Positions 51,426 to 59,842 of a DNA stretch of 64,000 bases are shown here, piece by piece. Below the pieces are notes generated by a model. It saw only the letters and a program-made list of their open reading frames with translations. It searched no databases and was not told where the DNA came from. The first letter of the stretch is position 1. Every line of letters begins with the position of its first letter. The stretch spans positions 124,001 to 188,000 of the forward strand of contig NZ_QPKJ02000007.1 in assembly GCF_003344625.1 (NCBI RefSeq). Direction: 5' to 3'. Made by a program: the position numbers and the translations under genes. The stretch comes from Solirubrobacter deserti (lineage in GTDB: Bacteria > Actinomycetota > Thermoleophilia > Solirubrobacterales > Solirubrobacteraceae).

Positions 51426-52208
51426 CTAGCTTGAGATTCGCCGAACGAACCCGCCGGCCAGACCACTTTCGGCGAAGTGCCCCTTGCGGGCGAGGCGCTG
51501 CATCTGGCGGCGGGTGATTGCGTCGACGACGCGGCGCGGAGCGAGCCGGACGACCGCGTAGGTGAGCGTGCCCTCGCGCGTGGTGGCGAGGTCGCGCACG
51601 GGCGCACCGAGCGCGGCGCGGACGAGCGTGCGGGCGGCGTCGCTGACGTCCTCGACGGGGACCGCGCCTTCCAGCGGCACGCCCGCGGCCTGGGACTCGG
51701 CGTGGATGGATGTGCGGATGTAGCCGGGGTAGACCGTGGTGACGTCGACGCGGTCGCCCTCCTCCAGGCGGAGCAGGTCGCTGTAGGCGACGACGCCGCG
51801 CTTGGAGATCGTGTACGCGGTCGCGAACGGGACGGTGACGTGGGCCAGACCGGAGGCCACGTTGACGACGCGCCCGTGCGACTCACGCAGGGCCGGCAGC
51901 GCGGCGGACGTCACGCGCCAGGGGCCGACGAGGTTGACGTCCAGCACCTTCAGCGCCGCTTCGTCCGGCGGCTCGGCCGCGCTCTGCGGCGTGCCGAGGC
52001 CGGCATTGTTGATGAGCACGTCGAGGCCGCCGAGCTGCTCGATCGCGGCGCTGACGGCGCGGTCCACGGATTCCTGCGAACGCACGTCGCACTCGATGTC
52101 CGCGCCGGCGAGGTCGAGCCCGACGACCTGCGCGCCGCGCGAACGCAACAACTGCACCGTGGCGCTGCCGATCCCGCCCGCGGCGCCGGTGATGATGATC
52201 CGCCTCAT
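51426..52208 (-). CDS. Short-chain dehydrogenase/reductase
   Basis: 260 residues of the classical SDR type. The cofactor loop is TGAAGGIGSATV, the acidic residue after beta-2 (GLDLAGADIECDV) favours NAD(H), then NNAG (VLINNAGLG), the catalytic Ser in VNVASGLA and the YxxxK motif in TAYTISKRGVV. The ATG overlaps the monooxygenase stop (ATGA). It is likely to oxidise an alcohol to the ketone used by the Baeyer-Villiger enzyme, or to act after it; this is inference from the pairing. Confidence 0.88.
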   Translation of the reverse strand: MRRIIITGAAGGIGSATVQLLRSRGAQVVGLDLAGADIECDVRSQESVDRAVSAAIEQLGGLDVLINNAGLGTPQSAAEPPDEAALKVLDVNLVGPWRVTSAALPALRESHGRVVNVASGLAHVTVPFATAYTISKRGVVAYSDLLRLEEGDRVDVTTVYPGYIRTSIHAESQAAGVPLEGAVPVEDVSDAARTLVRAALGAPVRDLATTREGTLTYAVVRLAPRRVVDAITRRQMQRLARKGHFAESGLAGGFVRRISS

Positions 52209-53626
52209 GTGACCACGTACTCCTCGTCCTTGAAACGCGCCGTCCGCTGCCGGTAGCGCCATGTCCAGTCAGGCCAGAGCGTCGGGTTGTTGCCCTGCTC
52301 GTCCTGGTACCAGCTCTTGCAGCCCGTGCTCCACACCGTGCCGCGCATGCGCCGCTGGACCTCGGCGTGGAAGCGCTCGACGACCTCCGGCCGCACCTCG
52401 ACCGTGTGCGCGCCGGTGTGCAGCGCGTCGAGGACATAGGCGATCTGCGCCTCGATCATGTACACGACCGACGTGTGCCCGAGCCCCGTGTTCGGGCCCA
52501 TCATCATGAAGAAGTTCGGGAAGCCGGGCACGGTCACGCCCAGGTGCGCGCGCGGGGAGCCGTTCCAGACCTCGGCCAGCGTGCGGCCGTCGCGCCCGCG
52601 GACCAGCCGGCCGACCGGCATGTCGAGGACCTGGAAGCCGGTGCCGAACACGAGCGCGTCGACCTCCAGCTCGCGCCCGTCGGTGAGCACGATCGAGCGC
52701 TCGCGCACCTCCGCGACGCCCTTGGTGACGAGTTCGACGTTCTCACGCGCGAGTGCCGGATACCAGTCGTTGGACGGCAGGATGCGCTTGCAGCCTGCGG
52801 TGTAGTCGGGCGTCGCCTTCGCGATCAGCTCGGGGTCCTTCAGCGCGCGCTCCATGTGCCGCCGGCCGGCCCGCTCGAGCAGCTTCATGCCCGGTGGGTA
52901 CTTGACCATGCCCAGCACGAGCAGCTCGCGCGTGGCGTAGATGCCGGTGCGCAGCGCACGCTGCGCGAGCGGGAAGCGGCGGAACACGCGGCGTTCCAGG
53001 CGGCTGATCGGCCGCGCGCTGTGCGGCATCACCCACGGCGGCGTGCGCTGCACGACGTACAGCTGGTCCACCTCGGGCGCGATCCGCGGGACGTACTGGA
53101 TCGCCGACGCGCCCGTCCCGATGCTCGCGACGCGCGTGCCGCGCAGGTCGACGCTGTGGTCCCAGCGCGCGGAGTGCATCTTCACGCCCTGGAAGCGCTC
53201 CAGCCCGGGGAAGTCCGGGAACCTGGGCTCCACCAGCGGACCGGTTCCGGCCACGAGCACCCGCGCGCGCACCGGACCGTCGCTCGTCTGCAGGTTCCAG
53301 CGCGCGCCGTCCCAGCGCGCGTCGCGCACCTCGCACTTCAGCCGGATGCGATCCCGCACACGCTCTGCCACCCGCTCCAGGTACGCGCGGATCTCCGGCT
53401 GGCGCGAGTACGTCCGCGTCCAGTCCGGGTTGGGCGCGAACGAGAACGAGTACAGGTGCGAGGGGACGTCGCAGGCGCAGCCCGGATACGTGTTGTAGTG
53501 CCACGTCCCGCCGACGCCGTCGCCGCGCTCGAGGACGACGAAGTCCTCGATCCCCTCCTGGCGCAGCCGCACGCCGAGGCCGAGGCCCGAGAAGCCGCTG
53601 CCGACGATGGCGATGTCGACGTCCAT
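52205..53626 (-). CDS. Baeyer-Villiger-type flavin monooxygenase
   Basis: 473 residues. The FAD Rossmann motif is VGSGFSGLGLGVRL, the Baeyer-Villiger fingerprint FxGxxxHxxxW is FQGVKMHSARW, and the NADPH motif is ASIGTGASAIQYVP. TWHYNTYPGCACDVPSHLYSFSF is typical of cyclohexanone/phenylacetone monooxygenase relatives. It inserts oxygen into ketones, giving esters or lactones, or oxidises N/S substrates. The ATG at 53626 is chosen because the Rossmann fold begins at once; a longer frame to 53668 would cover the operator. It forms an operon with the SDR and is divergent from the TetR gene. Confidence 0.9.
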   Translation of the reverse strand: MDVDIAIVGSGFSGLGLGVRLRQEGIEDFVVLERGDGVGGTWHYNTYPGCACDVPSHLYSFSFAPNPDWTRTYSRQPEIRAYLERVAERVRDRIRLKCEVRDARWDGARWNLQTSDGPVRARVLVAGTGPLVEPRFPDFPGLERFQGVKMHSARWDHSVDLRGTRVASIGTGASAIQYVPRIAPEVDQLYVVQRTPPWVMPHSARPISRLERRVFRRFPLAQRALRTGIYATRELLVLGMVKYPPGMKLLERAGRRHMERALKDPELIAKATPDYTAGCKRILPSNDWYPALARENVELVTKGVAEVRERSIVLTDGRELEVDALVFGTGFQVLDMPVGRLVRGRDGRTLAEVWNGSPRAHLGVTVPGFPNFFMMMGPNTGLGHTSVVYMIEAQIAYVLDALHTGAHTVEVRPEVVERFHAEVQRRMRGTVWSTGCKSWYQDEQGNNPTLWPDWTWRYRQRTARFKDEEYVVT

Positions 53627-53629
53627 GCC

Positions 53630-53662
53630 GGTTACATTGCCGTAACTTACGCCTCTGTAACC
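53630..53662. promoter_or_regulatory. Operator region between monooxygenase and TetR genes
   Basis: GTTAC-N6-GTAAC (53631-53646) and a wider pair GGTTAC (53630-53635) / GTAACC (53657-53662) lie in the 49-bp gap between the divergent starts. This matches the usual layout in which a TetR protein represses both its own gene and the neighbouring catabolic operon. Confidence 0.55.
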
Positions 53663-53675
53663 TGACATTGGTCAC

Positions 53676-54203
53676 ATGCGGATGAGCGCCGAGCAACGCC
53701 GGGAGCAGCTGCTGGAGGCGACCAAGGCGATGGTGCTGGAAGAAGGCTTCCACGCGGTGTCGATCGAGGCCGTCGCGCGCGCCGCCGGCATCACGCGCCC
53801 GATCGTCTACGGCCACTTCGACGACCTCGCCGGCCTGCTCGAAGCGCTCGTGGACCGCGAGGCGCTGCGCGCGCTCGGCCAGCTCCCGGAGACCTACGAC
53901 GACCTGCTCGGCGCGCTGACCGCGTACCTGCACGCGGTGCAGTCCGATCCCGGCACCTGGCGGCTCGTGCTGATGCCGCAGGAGGGCGCGCCGCGGTTGC
54001 TGCACCAGCGGATCGCGGCGGGCCGCGCCGCGGTGGTCGCACGGTTGGCGGCGGCGGCGCCCGACGGCCTGCCCGATCCCGAGCTGACGGCACACATGCT
54101 GCGCGCCTATGCGGACGAGGCGGCCCGGCTCACGCTCGAGGGCTTCGACGTCGAGCGCATCCTCACGCTCACCCGCTTCACGCTGGACAAGCTGACCCGG
54201 TGA
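53676..54203 (+). CDS. TetR-family transcriptional regulator
   Basis: 175 residues. N-terminal HTH is REQLLEATKAMVLEEGFHAVSIEAVARAAGITRPIVYGHFDD, with a variable ligand-binding helical C-terminus. It is divergent from the monooxygenase/SDR operon with the GTTAC/GTAAC palindromes in between, so it probably represses them and responds to a ketone-like substrate. The downstream MFS gene overlaps its stop by 4 bp. Confidence 0.9.
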   Translation: MRMSAEQRREQLLEATKAMVLEEGFHAVSIEAVARAAGITRPIVYGHFDDLAGLLEALVDREALRALGQLPETYDDLLGALTAYLHAVQSDPGTWRLVLMPQEGAPRLLHQRIAAGRAAVVARLAAAAPDGLPDPELTAHMLRAYADEAARLTLEGFDVERILTLTRFTLDKLTR

Positions 54204-55243
54204 TCCTCCCGGACCTCGGACTGCTGCGCAGGCGGCGCGACCTGCGGCTGATGGTCGGCGGCTCGACCGTGTCGTCGATCGGCACCCAGTTCACGCAGGT
54301 TGCGCTCGCCGTGCACGTCTTCGACCTCACGGACTCGACGGTCGCGGTCGGCTTGATCGGTATCGCGCAGTTCATCCCGATCATCGCGCTGGCGCTGATC
54401 GGCGGCGCGCTCGCGGACTCCTTCGACCGGCGCAAGCTGATCTTCGGCGCCGAACTCGCCTCCGGGTTCATCTCCGCCGTCCTGCTCGTCAACGCGCTGC
54501 TGCCGGACCCGCAGCTGTGGGTGCTGTACGTCGCCGCGACGCTGTTCGCCGCGGCCAGCGCCGTGCTCCGGCCGCCGCTGGACGCGCTGCTGCCGCGGCT
54601 GGTCGAGCGCGACGAGCTCAAGGCGGCGTCAGCGATCTCGTGGTCGCTGATGAGCGTGAGCGGGATCGTCGGGCCGGCGCTGGCGGGCCTCGTGATCGCG
54701 GCCGGCGGGGTGGAGACCGCGTACGCGATCGACGTCGTCTCGTTCGTCGGCTCGCTCACCGCGTTCGCGCTCATGCGCACGCCTCCCCCGCCGCCGGACG
54801 CCGAGCCGCCGAGCCTGCGCGGCGTCGTCGAGGGCATCCGGTATGCCGGGTCGCGCCAGGAGATCCTCGGCTCCTACGTGATCGACATCCACGCGATGTT
54901 CTTCGGCATGCCGTTCGCGCTCTCCCGGCAGTGGCGGAGCGCTACGGCGGGGCGGAGGTCGTCGGCCTGCTGTGGGCGGCGCCCGCGGTCGGTGCGATCG
55001 TCGCCATGCTCACGTCCGGCTGGAGCGTGCGCGTGCACCACAACGGGCGCGCGATCGTGTGGGCCGCGGCGGGCTGGGGCGCGTTCGTGGCGCTGTTCGG
55101 GTTCGCGGACTCGCTGTGGCTCGCGCTGGTCGCGCTGGCCTTCGCGGGCGCCGCCGACGCCATCAGCGGCATCTTCCGCGGCGCGCTCTGGAACGAGACG
55201 ATCCCGGACCGCCTGCGCGGCCGCTTGGCAGGGATGGAGATGA
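54200..55243 (+). CDS. MFS transporter, N-terminal part (frameshifted)
   Basis: The first about 240 residues are a normal MFS half: LRLMVGGSTVSSIGTQFTQVALAVHVFDLT, the loop GGALADSFDRRKLI, then helices to FFGMPFAL. After that the frame gives SRQWRSATAGRRSSACC and Arg-rich nonsense to the stop at 55243. The real continuation (AVAERYGGAEVVGLLWAAPAVG) is in the frame that ends at 55410. One missing base near 54922-54924 explains this: GCGCTC-TTC-CCG is expected but GCGCTC-TCC-CGG is read. It overlaps the TetR stop by 4 bp. Confidence 0.82.
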   Translation: MILPDLGLLRRRRDLRLMVGGSTVSSIGTQFTQVALAVHVFDLTDSTVAVGLIGIAQFIPIIALALIGGALADSFDRRKLIFGAELASGFISAVLLVNALLPDPQLWVLYVAATLFAAASAVLRPPLDALLPRLVERDELKAASAISWSLMSVSGIVGPALAGLVIAAGGVETAYAIDVVSFVGSLTAFALMRTPPPPPDAEPPSLRGVVEGIRYAGSRQEILGSYVIDIHAMFFGMPFALSRQWRSATAGRRSSACCGRRPRSVRSSPCSRPAGACACTTTGARSCGPRRAGARSWRCSGSRTRCGSRWSRWPSRAPPTPSAASSAARSGTRRSRTACAAAWQGWR

Positions 55244-55410
55244 TCTCCTGGTCGAGCGGCCCGTTGCTCGGCAACGCGCGGGCGGGCTTCGGCGCTTCGC
55301 TGTTCGGGCTCGGGCCGTCGATCGTGATCGGCGGGGCGATCGTGGTCGCCGGGTGCGCGGCGTTGGCCGCGGCGCTCCCGCGCTTCTGGAACTACGACTC
55401 CAGAGATTGA
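54931..55410 (+). CDS. MFS transporter, C-terminal part (frameshifted)
   Basis: In-frame continuation of the transporter, from the first available GTG (54931) to the stop at 55410, 159 residues. Segments are GGAEVVGLLWAAPAVGAIVA, ADSLWLALVALAFAGAADAISGIFRG and WSSGPLLGNARAGFGASLFG, with four to five helices. It lacks a start of its own with a ribosome-binding site, so it is the second half of the gene broken near 54923. The 3' end overlaps the convergent aminotransferase by 19 bp. Confidence 0.75.
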   Translation: MAERYGGAEVVGLLWAAPAVGAIVAMLTSGWSVRVHHNGRAIVWAAAGWGAFVALFGFADSLWLALVALAFAGAADAISGIFRGALWNETIPDRLRGRLAGMEMISWSSGPLLGNARAGFGASLFGLGPSIVIGGAIVVAGCAALAAALPRFWNYDSRD

Positions 55411-56513
55411 AGGCGGCGAGCGGCCTCGTCGATCACGGGGAGGCGCTTGCAGAAGGCGAAGCGCAGGTAGGGCGCCAGCCGTTCGGGGGTCGCGCTGAAC
55501 ACCGACGTCGGGATGGCGACGACGCCCGCCTCGTACGGCAGCTCGCGCGCGAACTCCGTCGCGTCCCGCCCGACATCGACGTTGGCGAAGTACGTGCCCT
55601 GCGGGCGCGCGACGGTGAAGTGGCTGAACGCGTCGCACAGGTGGTCGCGCTTGGCCTGCAGCTCGAGCGCGAACGCGCGGTACCAGTCGTCGTCCAGGCG
55701 CAGCGCCGCCGCGCCCGCGTGCTGGAACGGCGTCGCGCCCGCGAAGGTCAGGAACTGCTTGGCCGCCCGCACCGCCGCGACCAGCTCCGCGGGACCCGTC
55801 GCCCAGCCGACCTTCCAGCCCGTGACGCTGAACGTCTTGCCCAGGCTCGAGATCGACAGCGTCCGCTCGGCCATCCCCGGCAGCGTGGACAGCGGGATGT
55901 GCTCGAGCCCGTCGAACACGAGGTGCTCGTAGACCTCGTCGGTGATCGCGATCAGGTCGTGCTCGATCACGACGTCGGCGATCCGCTGCAGCTCCTCGCG
56001 GCTGAACACGCGTCCGGTCGGGTTGTGCGGCGAGTTGATGAGGATCACGCGCGCCTTCGGCCCGACGACGATGTCGTCGAACGTGAAGTCCGGCGGGTCG
56101 AGCGGGATCGGCACGAACCGCGCGCCGGCCATCGCCGTGGCGGCGGGATAGGAGTCGTAGTACGGGTCGAACGCGAGCACGTCGTCGCCGGGCTCGCACA
56201 GGCCGAGGATCGCGGCCGCGATCGCCTCCGTCGCGCCCATCGTCACCTGCACCTGCGAGGCCGGGTCGAGCTCGATCCCGTAGAAGCGCTGCTGGTGCTC
56301 GGCGATCGCGGCGCGCAGCGCGGGCACGCCGGGCAGCGGCGCGTACTGGTTGCGGCCGTCGCGCATCGCGGCCTGCGCCGCCTCCAGCACGGCCGCCGGG
56401 CCGTCCTCGTCGGGGAAGCCCTGTCCGAGGTTGATGGCCCCGGTGCGCTCGGCGAGCGCGGACATCTCGGTGAAGATCGTGGTGCCGAATCCGGCGAGGC
56501 GTGACGCGATCAC
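55392..56513 (-). CDS. Class I/II PLP aminotransferase (DapC/kynurenine aminotransferase-like)
   Basis: 373 residues. Substrate region INLGQGFPDEDGP, YAPLPGVPALRAAIAEH, NSPHNPTGRVFS, DEVYEHLVFDG, Schiff-base Lys in SISSLGKTFSVTGWKVGW, and the C-terminal Arg in LRFAFCK. The INLGQGFPD and FSVTGWKVG motifs point to the kynurenine/glutamine transaminase or N-succinyldiaminopimelate aminotransferase branch. GTG start; TAGCGT (56526-56521, minus strand) lies 7 bp before it, suggesting a leaderless mRNA. Confidence 0.88.
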   Translation of the reverse strand: MIASRLAGFGTTIFTEMSALAERTGAINLGQGFPDEDGPAAVLEAAQAAMRDGRNQYAPLPGVPALRAAIAEHQQRFYGIELDPASQVQVTMGATEAIAAAILGLCEPGDDVLAFDPYYDSYPAATAMAGARFVPIPLDPPDFTFDDIVVGPKARVILINSPHNPTGRVFSREELQRIADVVIEHDLIAITDEVYEHLVFDGLEHIPLSTLPGMAERTLSISSLGKTFSVTGWKVGWATGPAELVAAVRAAKQFLTFAGATPFQHAGAAALRLDDDWYRAFALELQAKRDHLCDAFSHFTVARPQGTYFANVDVGRDATEFARELPYEAGVVAIPTSVFSATPERLAPYLRFAFCKRLPVIDEAARRLQSLES

Positions 56514-56523
56514 GCGCGGGACG

Positions 56524-57162
56524 CTATCGGCAGCGCGGGTCGCGCGTCGCCGCTGCGCCCCCGTAGATCCCCGCCGCGATGTCCACGTCCGCGGGCGCGG
56601 GCACGCACGCCAGCTCGGAGCTGGTCGGGCGCGTCGCCGCCAGTGAGGGCGCGCAGCGCGTGTCGAACGCGCGCGGCGACATCACCGAGCAGTCGTGGCC
56701 GTCGCGGTGGTGCAGGCCGAGCACGTGGCCGAGCTCGTGCGCCGCGACCCACACCGACAGCGGTCGAGGCTCGCCGCCGAGGTTGCCGCGCATGATGATC
56801 TCGCTCGTGCCGTCGCTCGGGCGGCCGATCGACGTGCTGTAGCCGAGGCAGTCGCGCCCGCAGAGCTCGATCAGGCGCTCGTCGTCGCTGCGGACGATCA
56901 CGTCGGCGTCCCGCTGTTCTCGGACCACGCGGATCGTCACGTTCGCGCCGGAGTCGGTCCAGCGCTCGGCGGCGGTGATCATGGTGTCGGTCATCCCGCT
57001 TGCGTCGTAGACGTTCACGACGCCACGGGGCCAGCGGTTGTCGTCGGTGCCGGCCACCGCGGTGAACATCCGCGGGGCGAGCAGGAGGCTGAGGACGGCG
57101 GCCATGGCGACGAGCACGTAGGCACGTCGAGGCCGCCCAGGTCTATGGGCAAATGCACGCAC
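56524..57162 (-). CDS. Exported matrixin-type zinc metalloprotease
   Basis: 212 residues. One N-terminal helix (AYVLVAMAAVLSLLLAPRMF) acts as signal or anchor. The catalytic motif VAAHELGHVLGLHH (HExxHxxGxxH) is complete and is followed by the Met-turn CSVM. Four cysteines (LCGRDC, HDC, TRC) could form disulfides. It is a small secreted endopeptidase; the substrate is unknown. GTG start. It lies 10 bp from the aminotransferase start on the same strand, but that gene appears to have its own promoter. Confidence 0.87.
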   Translation of the reverse strand: MRAFAHRPGRPRRAYVLVAMAAVLSLLLAPRMFTAVAGTDDNRWPRGVVNVYDASGMTDTMITAAERWTDSGANVTIRVVREQRDADVIVRSDDERLIELCGRDCLGYSTSIGRPSDGTSEIIMRGNLGGEPRPLSVWVAAHELGHVLGLHHRDGHDCSVMSPRAFDTRCAPSLAATRPTSSELACVPAPADVDIAAGIYGGAAATRDPRCR

Positions 57163-57207
57163 GAGGATTGAGGTGCGGGCGGCCTCGTTTCCGGGACAGT
57201 GAAGCTG

Positions 57208-57224
57208 CGGCGCTCTGTGCGCCG
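57208..57224 (-). terminator. Hairpin downstream of methyltransferase
   Basis: CGGCGC-TCTGT-GCGCCG, a perfect 6-bp GC stem, lies 39-55 bp after the methyltransferase stop and before the matrixin start. No U-tract. A modest terminator candidate. Confidence 0.35.
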
Positions 57225-57262
57225 AAGGCCCCCGCCACTTCTAATGGTTGCCCAGCGCCCCT

Positions 57263-57961
57263 TCAGCCAAACCGGAGGGTGTGGATCGAGACGTCCTTGC
57301 CAGGTTCGGTCTCGTGCTCGAAATGCTGCAGGAAATGGGCGGCCCCGGCGCGGTTGGGATCGGCGATGAGCAGCCGCCCGCCAGGCGCCACCAGGCGCGG
57401 GAACAGCTCCGCCGCAGCGTCCGCGTTCGCGCGGGTGTAGAGCACGTCGGCGGCCAGGACGAGGTCGAACGGCCCGCGGGCCACGAGGGCGTTTCCGTGG
57501 GTTGACCAGTCCACGTGCGCGACCTCGCCGACGACGTCGTTGAGCGCCAGCACGTGCGCCGCGAAGGCGACCGCGTCGGTGGCGCCGTCGGTCGCCAACA
57601 CGGTCGCGCCGGCGCGCGCCGCCATCACGCTCGGAAGCGCCAGGCCGCACCCGAGCTCGAGCACGCGCGTGCCCGCCGGCGGCGGGTCGTCGTACAGCGC
57701 GCCGGCCAGTCCGACGCCTGACGGCCACGGCCGCGCCCAGTACGGAACCGGACGGCCCGCGCCGCCCTCCTCGTGGCGCAGCTGCTCCCAGCTGGACGGG
57801 CACACGTAGTACGCCTGCCCGACGCGGCGCACGCTGATGTCCAGCAACGCGGGCGGAAGCTCGGACTCGGGGACGCCGCGCAGCGCCGCCAACTGCTCCG
57901 CGAGCGAGGTGCGGAGCGCGATGAGTGGATCGGTGTTTGGCACTACACTTCCTGAAGTCAT
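57263..57961 (-). CDS. SAM-dependent methyltransferase (METTL21/Nnt1-like)
   Basis: 232 residues. Class I methyltransferase motifs are YWARPWPSGVGLAGAL, RVLELGCGLALPSVMAARAGATVLATD and FDLVLAADVLY. The order and the WPSG segment resemble the lysine/nicotinamide methyltransferase-like 'methyltransferase 16' group. The target is unknown. The ATG at 57961 shares a CATG with the cysM ATG on the other strand; a GTG at 57943 is an alternative start that would leave room for a promoter. Confidence 0.82.
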   Translation of the reverse strand: MTSGSVVPNTDPLIALRTSLAEQLAALRGVPESELPPALLDISVRRVGQAYYVCPSSWEQLRHEEGGAGRPVPYWARPWPSGVGLAGALYDDPPPAGTRVLELGCGLALPSVMAARAGATVLATDGATDAVAFAAHVLALNDVVGEVAHVDWSTHGNALVARGPFDLVLAADVLYTRANADAAAELFPRLVAPGGRLLIADPNRAGAAHFLQHFEHETEPGKDVSIHTLRFG

Positions 57962-58931
57962 GGCCCAGGACCTGCGTAACCGTCCCTGCGGGGGCCGCTA
58001 CGGCGACATTGTGCAGGCGATCGGCAACACGCCGCTCGTCGAGCTCAAGCGCCTCTCGCCCAAGCCGGGTGTGCGCCTATGGGCGAAGATGGAGTCCCGC
58101 AACCCGACCGGCTCGGTCAAGGACCGCGTCGCGCGGGCCCTGATCGAGGACGCCGAGGAGAAGGGCGCGATCCGCCCGGGGCAGACCATCCTGGAGCCGA
58201 CCTCGGGCAACACCGGCATCTCGTTGGCCATGATCTGCTCGCGCAAGGGCTACAAGCTCAAGGTCGTCATGCCCGACAACGTGACGCCCGAGCGCACCCA
58301 GTTGCTGCGCATGTACGGCGCGGAGATCGTCTACTCGCCCGGCCACCTCGGCTCCAACGGGGCCGTCGAGCTGGCGCTGAAGATGGCGTCCGAGGACTCG
58401 TCGTACTACATGCCCTACCAGTACGGCAACGCCGCCAACCCGGGCGCGCACTACAACGGCACGGCGCCGGAGATCCTCGAGGAGCTCGATGGCGAGATCG
58501 CCGCGTTCGTCGCGGGGCTCGGGACGGGCGGGACGCTGATGGGCGTCGGCCGCCGGCTGCGTGAGGAGCTCGGCGACGCGGTGAAGATCGTCGCCGCCGA
58601 GCCGATGCAGGGCGAGCCCGTCCAGGGCCTGCGCTCGCTCGACGACGGCTTCATCCCGCCGATCATCGACCTCTCCCTGCTCGACCGCAAGATCTTCGTC
58701 ACCAACCACGACGCCATCGTGTGGACGAAGAAGCTGCTCGAGGAGGAAGGCATCTTCGCCGGCGTCTCGACGGGCGCGATCGCCTCGATCGCGGTCCGCA
58801 TCGCCAAGGAGATGGACGAGGGCAACATCGTCTTCATCGTCTGCGACGACGGCACCAAGTACCTCTCGTCGGGCCTCTACACGACGCCCGTCGAAGAGCT
58901 CGAGAACCTGGACACGACCGTCTGGTGGTAA
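57960..58931 (+). CDS. cysM: O-phosphoserine-dependent cysteine synthase (CysM)
   Basis: 323 residues, the same length as Mycobacterium CysM. PLP lysine in NPTGSVKDRVA, phosphate/substrate loop EPTSGNTGIS, cofactor loop GLGTGGTLMGVG, and STGAIA near the end. In the CysO route it condenses O-phosphoserine with the CysO thiocarboxylate, giving CysO-cysteine, which a Mec peptidase then hydrolyses; a CysO-type carrier and a Mec-type peptidase are both in this window. TACACT (57944-57949) is a likely -10 with a near-leaderless start. The GTG of the next gene lies inside its last codons. Confidence 0.92.
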   Translation: MAQDLRNRPCGGRYGDIVQAIGNTPLVELKRLSPKPGVRLWAKMESRNPTGSVKDRVARALIEDAEEKGAIRPGQTILEPTSGNTGISLAMICSRKGYKLKVVMPDNVTPERTQLLRMYGAEIVYSPGHLGSNGAVELALKMASEDSSYYMPYQYGNAANPGAHYNGTAPEILEELDGEIAAFVAGLGTGGTLMGVGRRLREELGDAVKIVAAEPMQGEPVQGLRSLDDGFIPPIIDLSLLDRKIFVTNHDAIVWTKKLLEEEGIFAGVSTGAIASIAVRIAKEMDEGNIVFIVCDDGTKYLSSGLYTTPVEELENLDTTVWW

Positions 58932-59365
58932 CGCGCCGCGCCTTGCTGGGCGCCGGTGCGTTGCTCCTCGCGGGGTGCGGCCCGCCCGACGAGCCCGAAG
59001 TGAACGCCGCCCAGGTGTGGGGCGAGCAGCTGCGCGCGGTCCAGCGCGCGATCGCGTCCTATCCGGCGTCGGCCGGAATGCTGGAGACCCGCGCGCGTGA
59101 GCGCCTGCCGCTCCTGGAGTCGATGGCGGCCGCTGCGGGCGCGACGCCGACGGCCACGACGCCCAGTCTGCAGACCGCGCTCGAAGCCGAGCGGCTCGCG
59201 CTGCAGACGCACGTCGCCGCCGTGGGCCTGCTCGAGGACCGCGCCTCCCGCGAGCTGCTCGCCACGCTGATCGCGGCGGCCGCCGAGGCCGTCTCGGCGC
59301 TGCGGCTGGAGCTGGACGAGCCGGCGATCGTGGACGCCTTCCCCGGCCAGAGGAACCGCCCGTGA
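58925..59365 (+). CDS. Lipoprotein of unknown function, helical
   Basis: 146 residues from GTG 58925, which overlaps the end of cysM by 7 bp. RRALLGAGALLLAGC is a lipoprotein signal with a twin-arginine-like start and lipobox LAGC. The rest is helical (NAAQVWGEQLRAVQRAIAS, LQTALEAERLALQTHVAAVGLL), possibly a four-helix bundle like the neighbouring ferritin-like protein. The next gene overlaps its stop by 4 bp, so both probably work together outside the membrane. Confidence 0.7.
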   Translation: MVTRRALLGAGALLLAGCGPPDEPEVNAAQVWGEQLRAVQRAIASYPASAGMLETRARERLPLLESMAAAAGATPTATTPSLQTALEAERLALQTHVAAVGLLEDRASRELLATLIAAAAEAVSALRLELDEPAIVDAFPGQRNRP

Positions 59366-59829
59366 ACCGGCGGCGATTCCTCGTGGGGGGCGCGGCGGCC
59401 GCGGTCGCCTTGAAGGCGGCGCCGGCGCTCGCGGCCGACGAGGGCACACTGCTGCTCGGGTTGTGGCGGCGGGAGATCGGGCTTGCGATGGCGTACGGGC
59501 AGCAAGTGCACACGCGCCCGGAGTTGTTCGGGCCCGCACGCCGGCACGCCAACGATCACGCGGCCGCGCTCGCCACCGAGCTCGCCGCGGTCGGGCTCGG
59601 CACGCCGGAGCCGCCGTGGACGCCGGACGAGCTCGACGTCTCCGCGCAGCGGCTGGCCACGGCGCGTCCAGCCGACGTGATGGCGAACGCCGTCCTGGCG
59701 CAGGAGTCGATGCTCACGCTCTACCAGGGCGCGCTCCCGTCACTCCCCGACGCGAAGATCGCGATGACCGCGGCCACGATCCTCGCCTCACATGCCCAGC
59801 ATCTTTTCATCCTGCGCCGCGCCGCCTAG
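59362..59829 (+). CDS. Tat-exported ferritin-like (DUF4439-type) protein
   Basis: 155 residues. NRRRFLVGGAAAAVALKAAPALAA is a twin-arginine signal with an Ala-x-Ala cleavage site. The mature part is helical, with carboxylate/His positions in LWRREIGLAMAYGQQVH, ARRHANDHAAALATEL, LAQESMLTLYQGAL and LASHAQHLFIL, as in ferritin-like DUF4439 proteins. Metal binding is plausible but not certain. GTG overlaps the previous stop. A tatA gene follows 13 bp downstream, which fits Tat export. Confidence 0.78.
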   Translation: MNRRRFLVGGAAAAVALKAAPALAADEGTLLLGLWRREIGLAMAYGQQVHTRPELFGPARRHANDHAAALATELAAVGLGTPEPPWTPDELDVSAQRLATARPADVMANAVLAQESMLTLYQGALPSLPDAKIAMTAATILASHAQHLFILRRAA

Positions 59830-59842
59830 GTAACCTAAGGGC

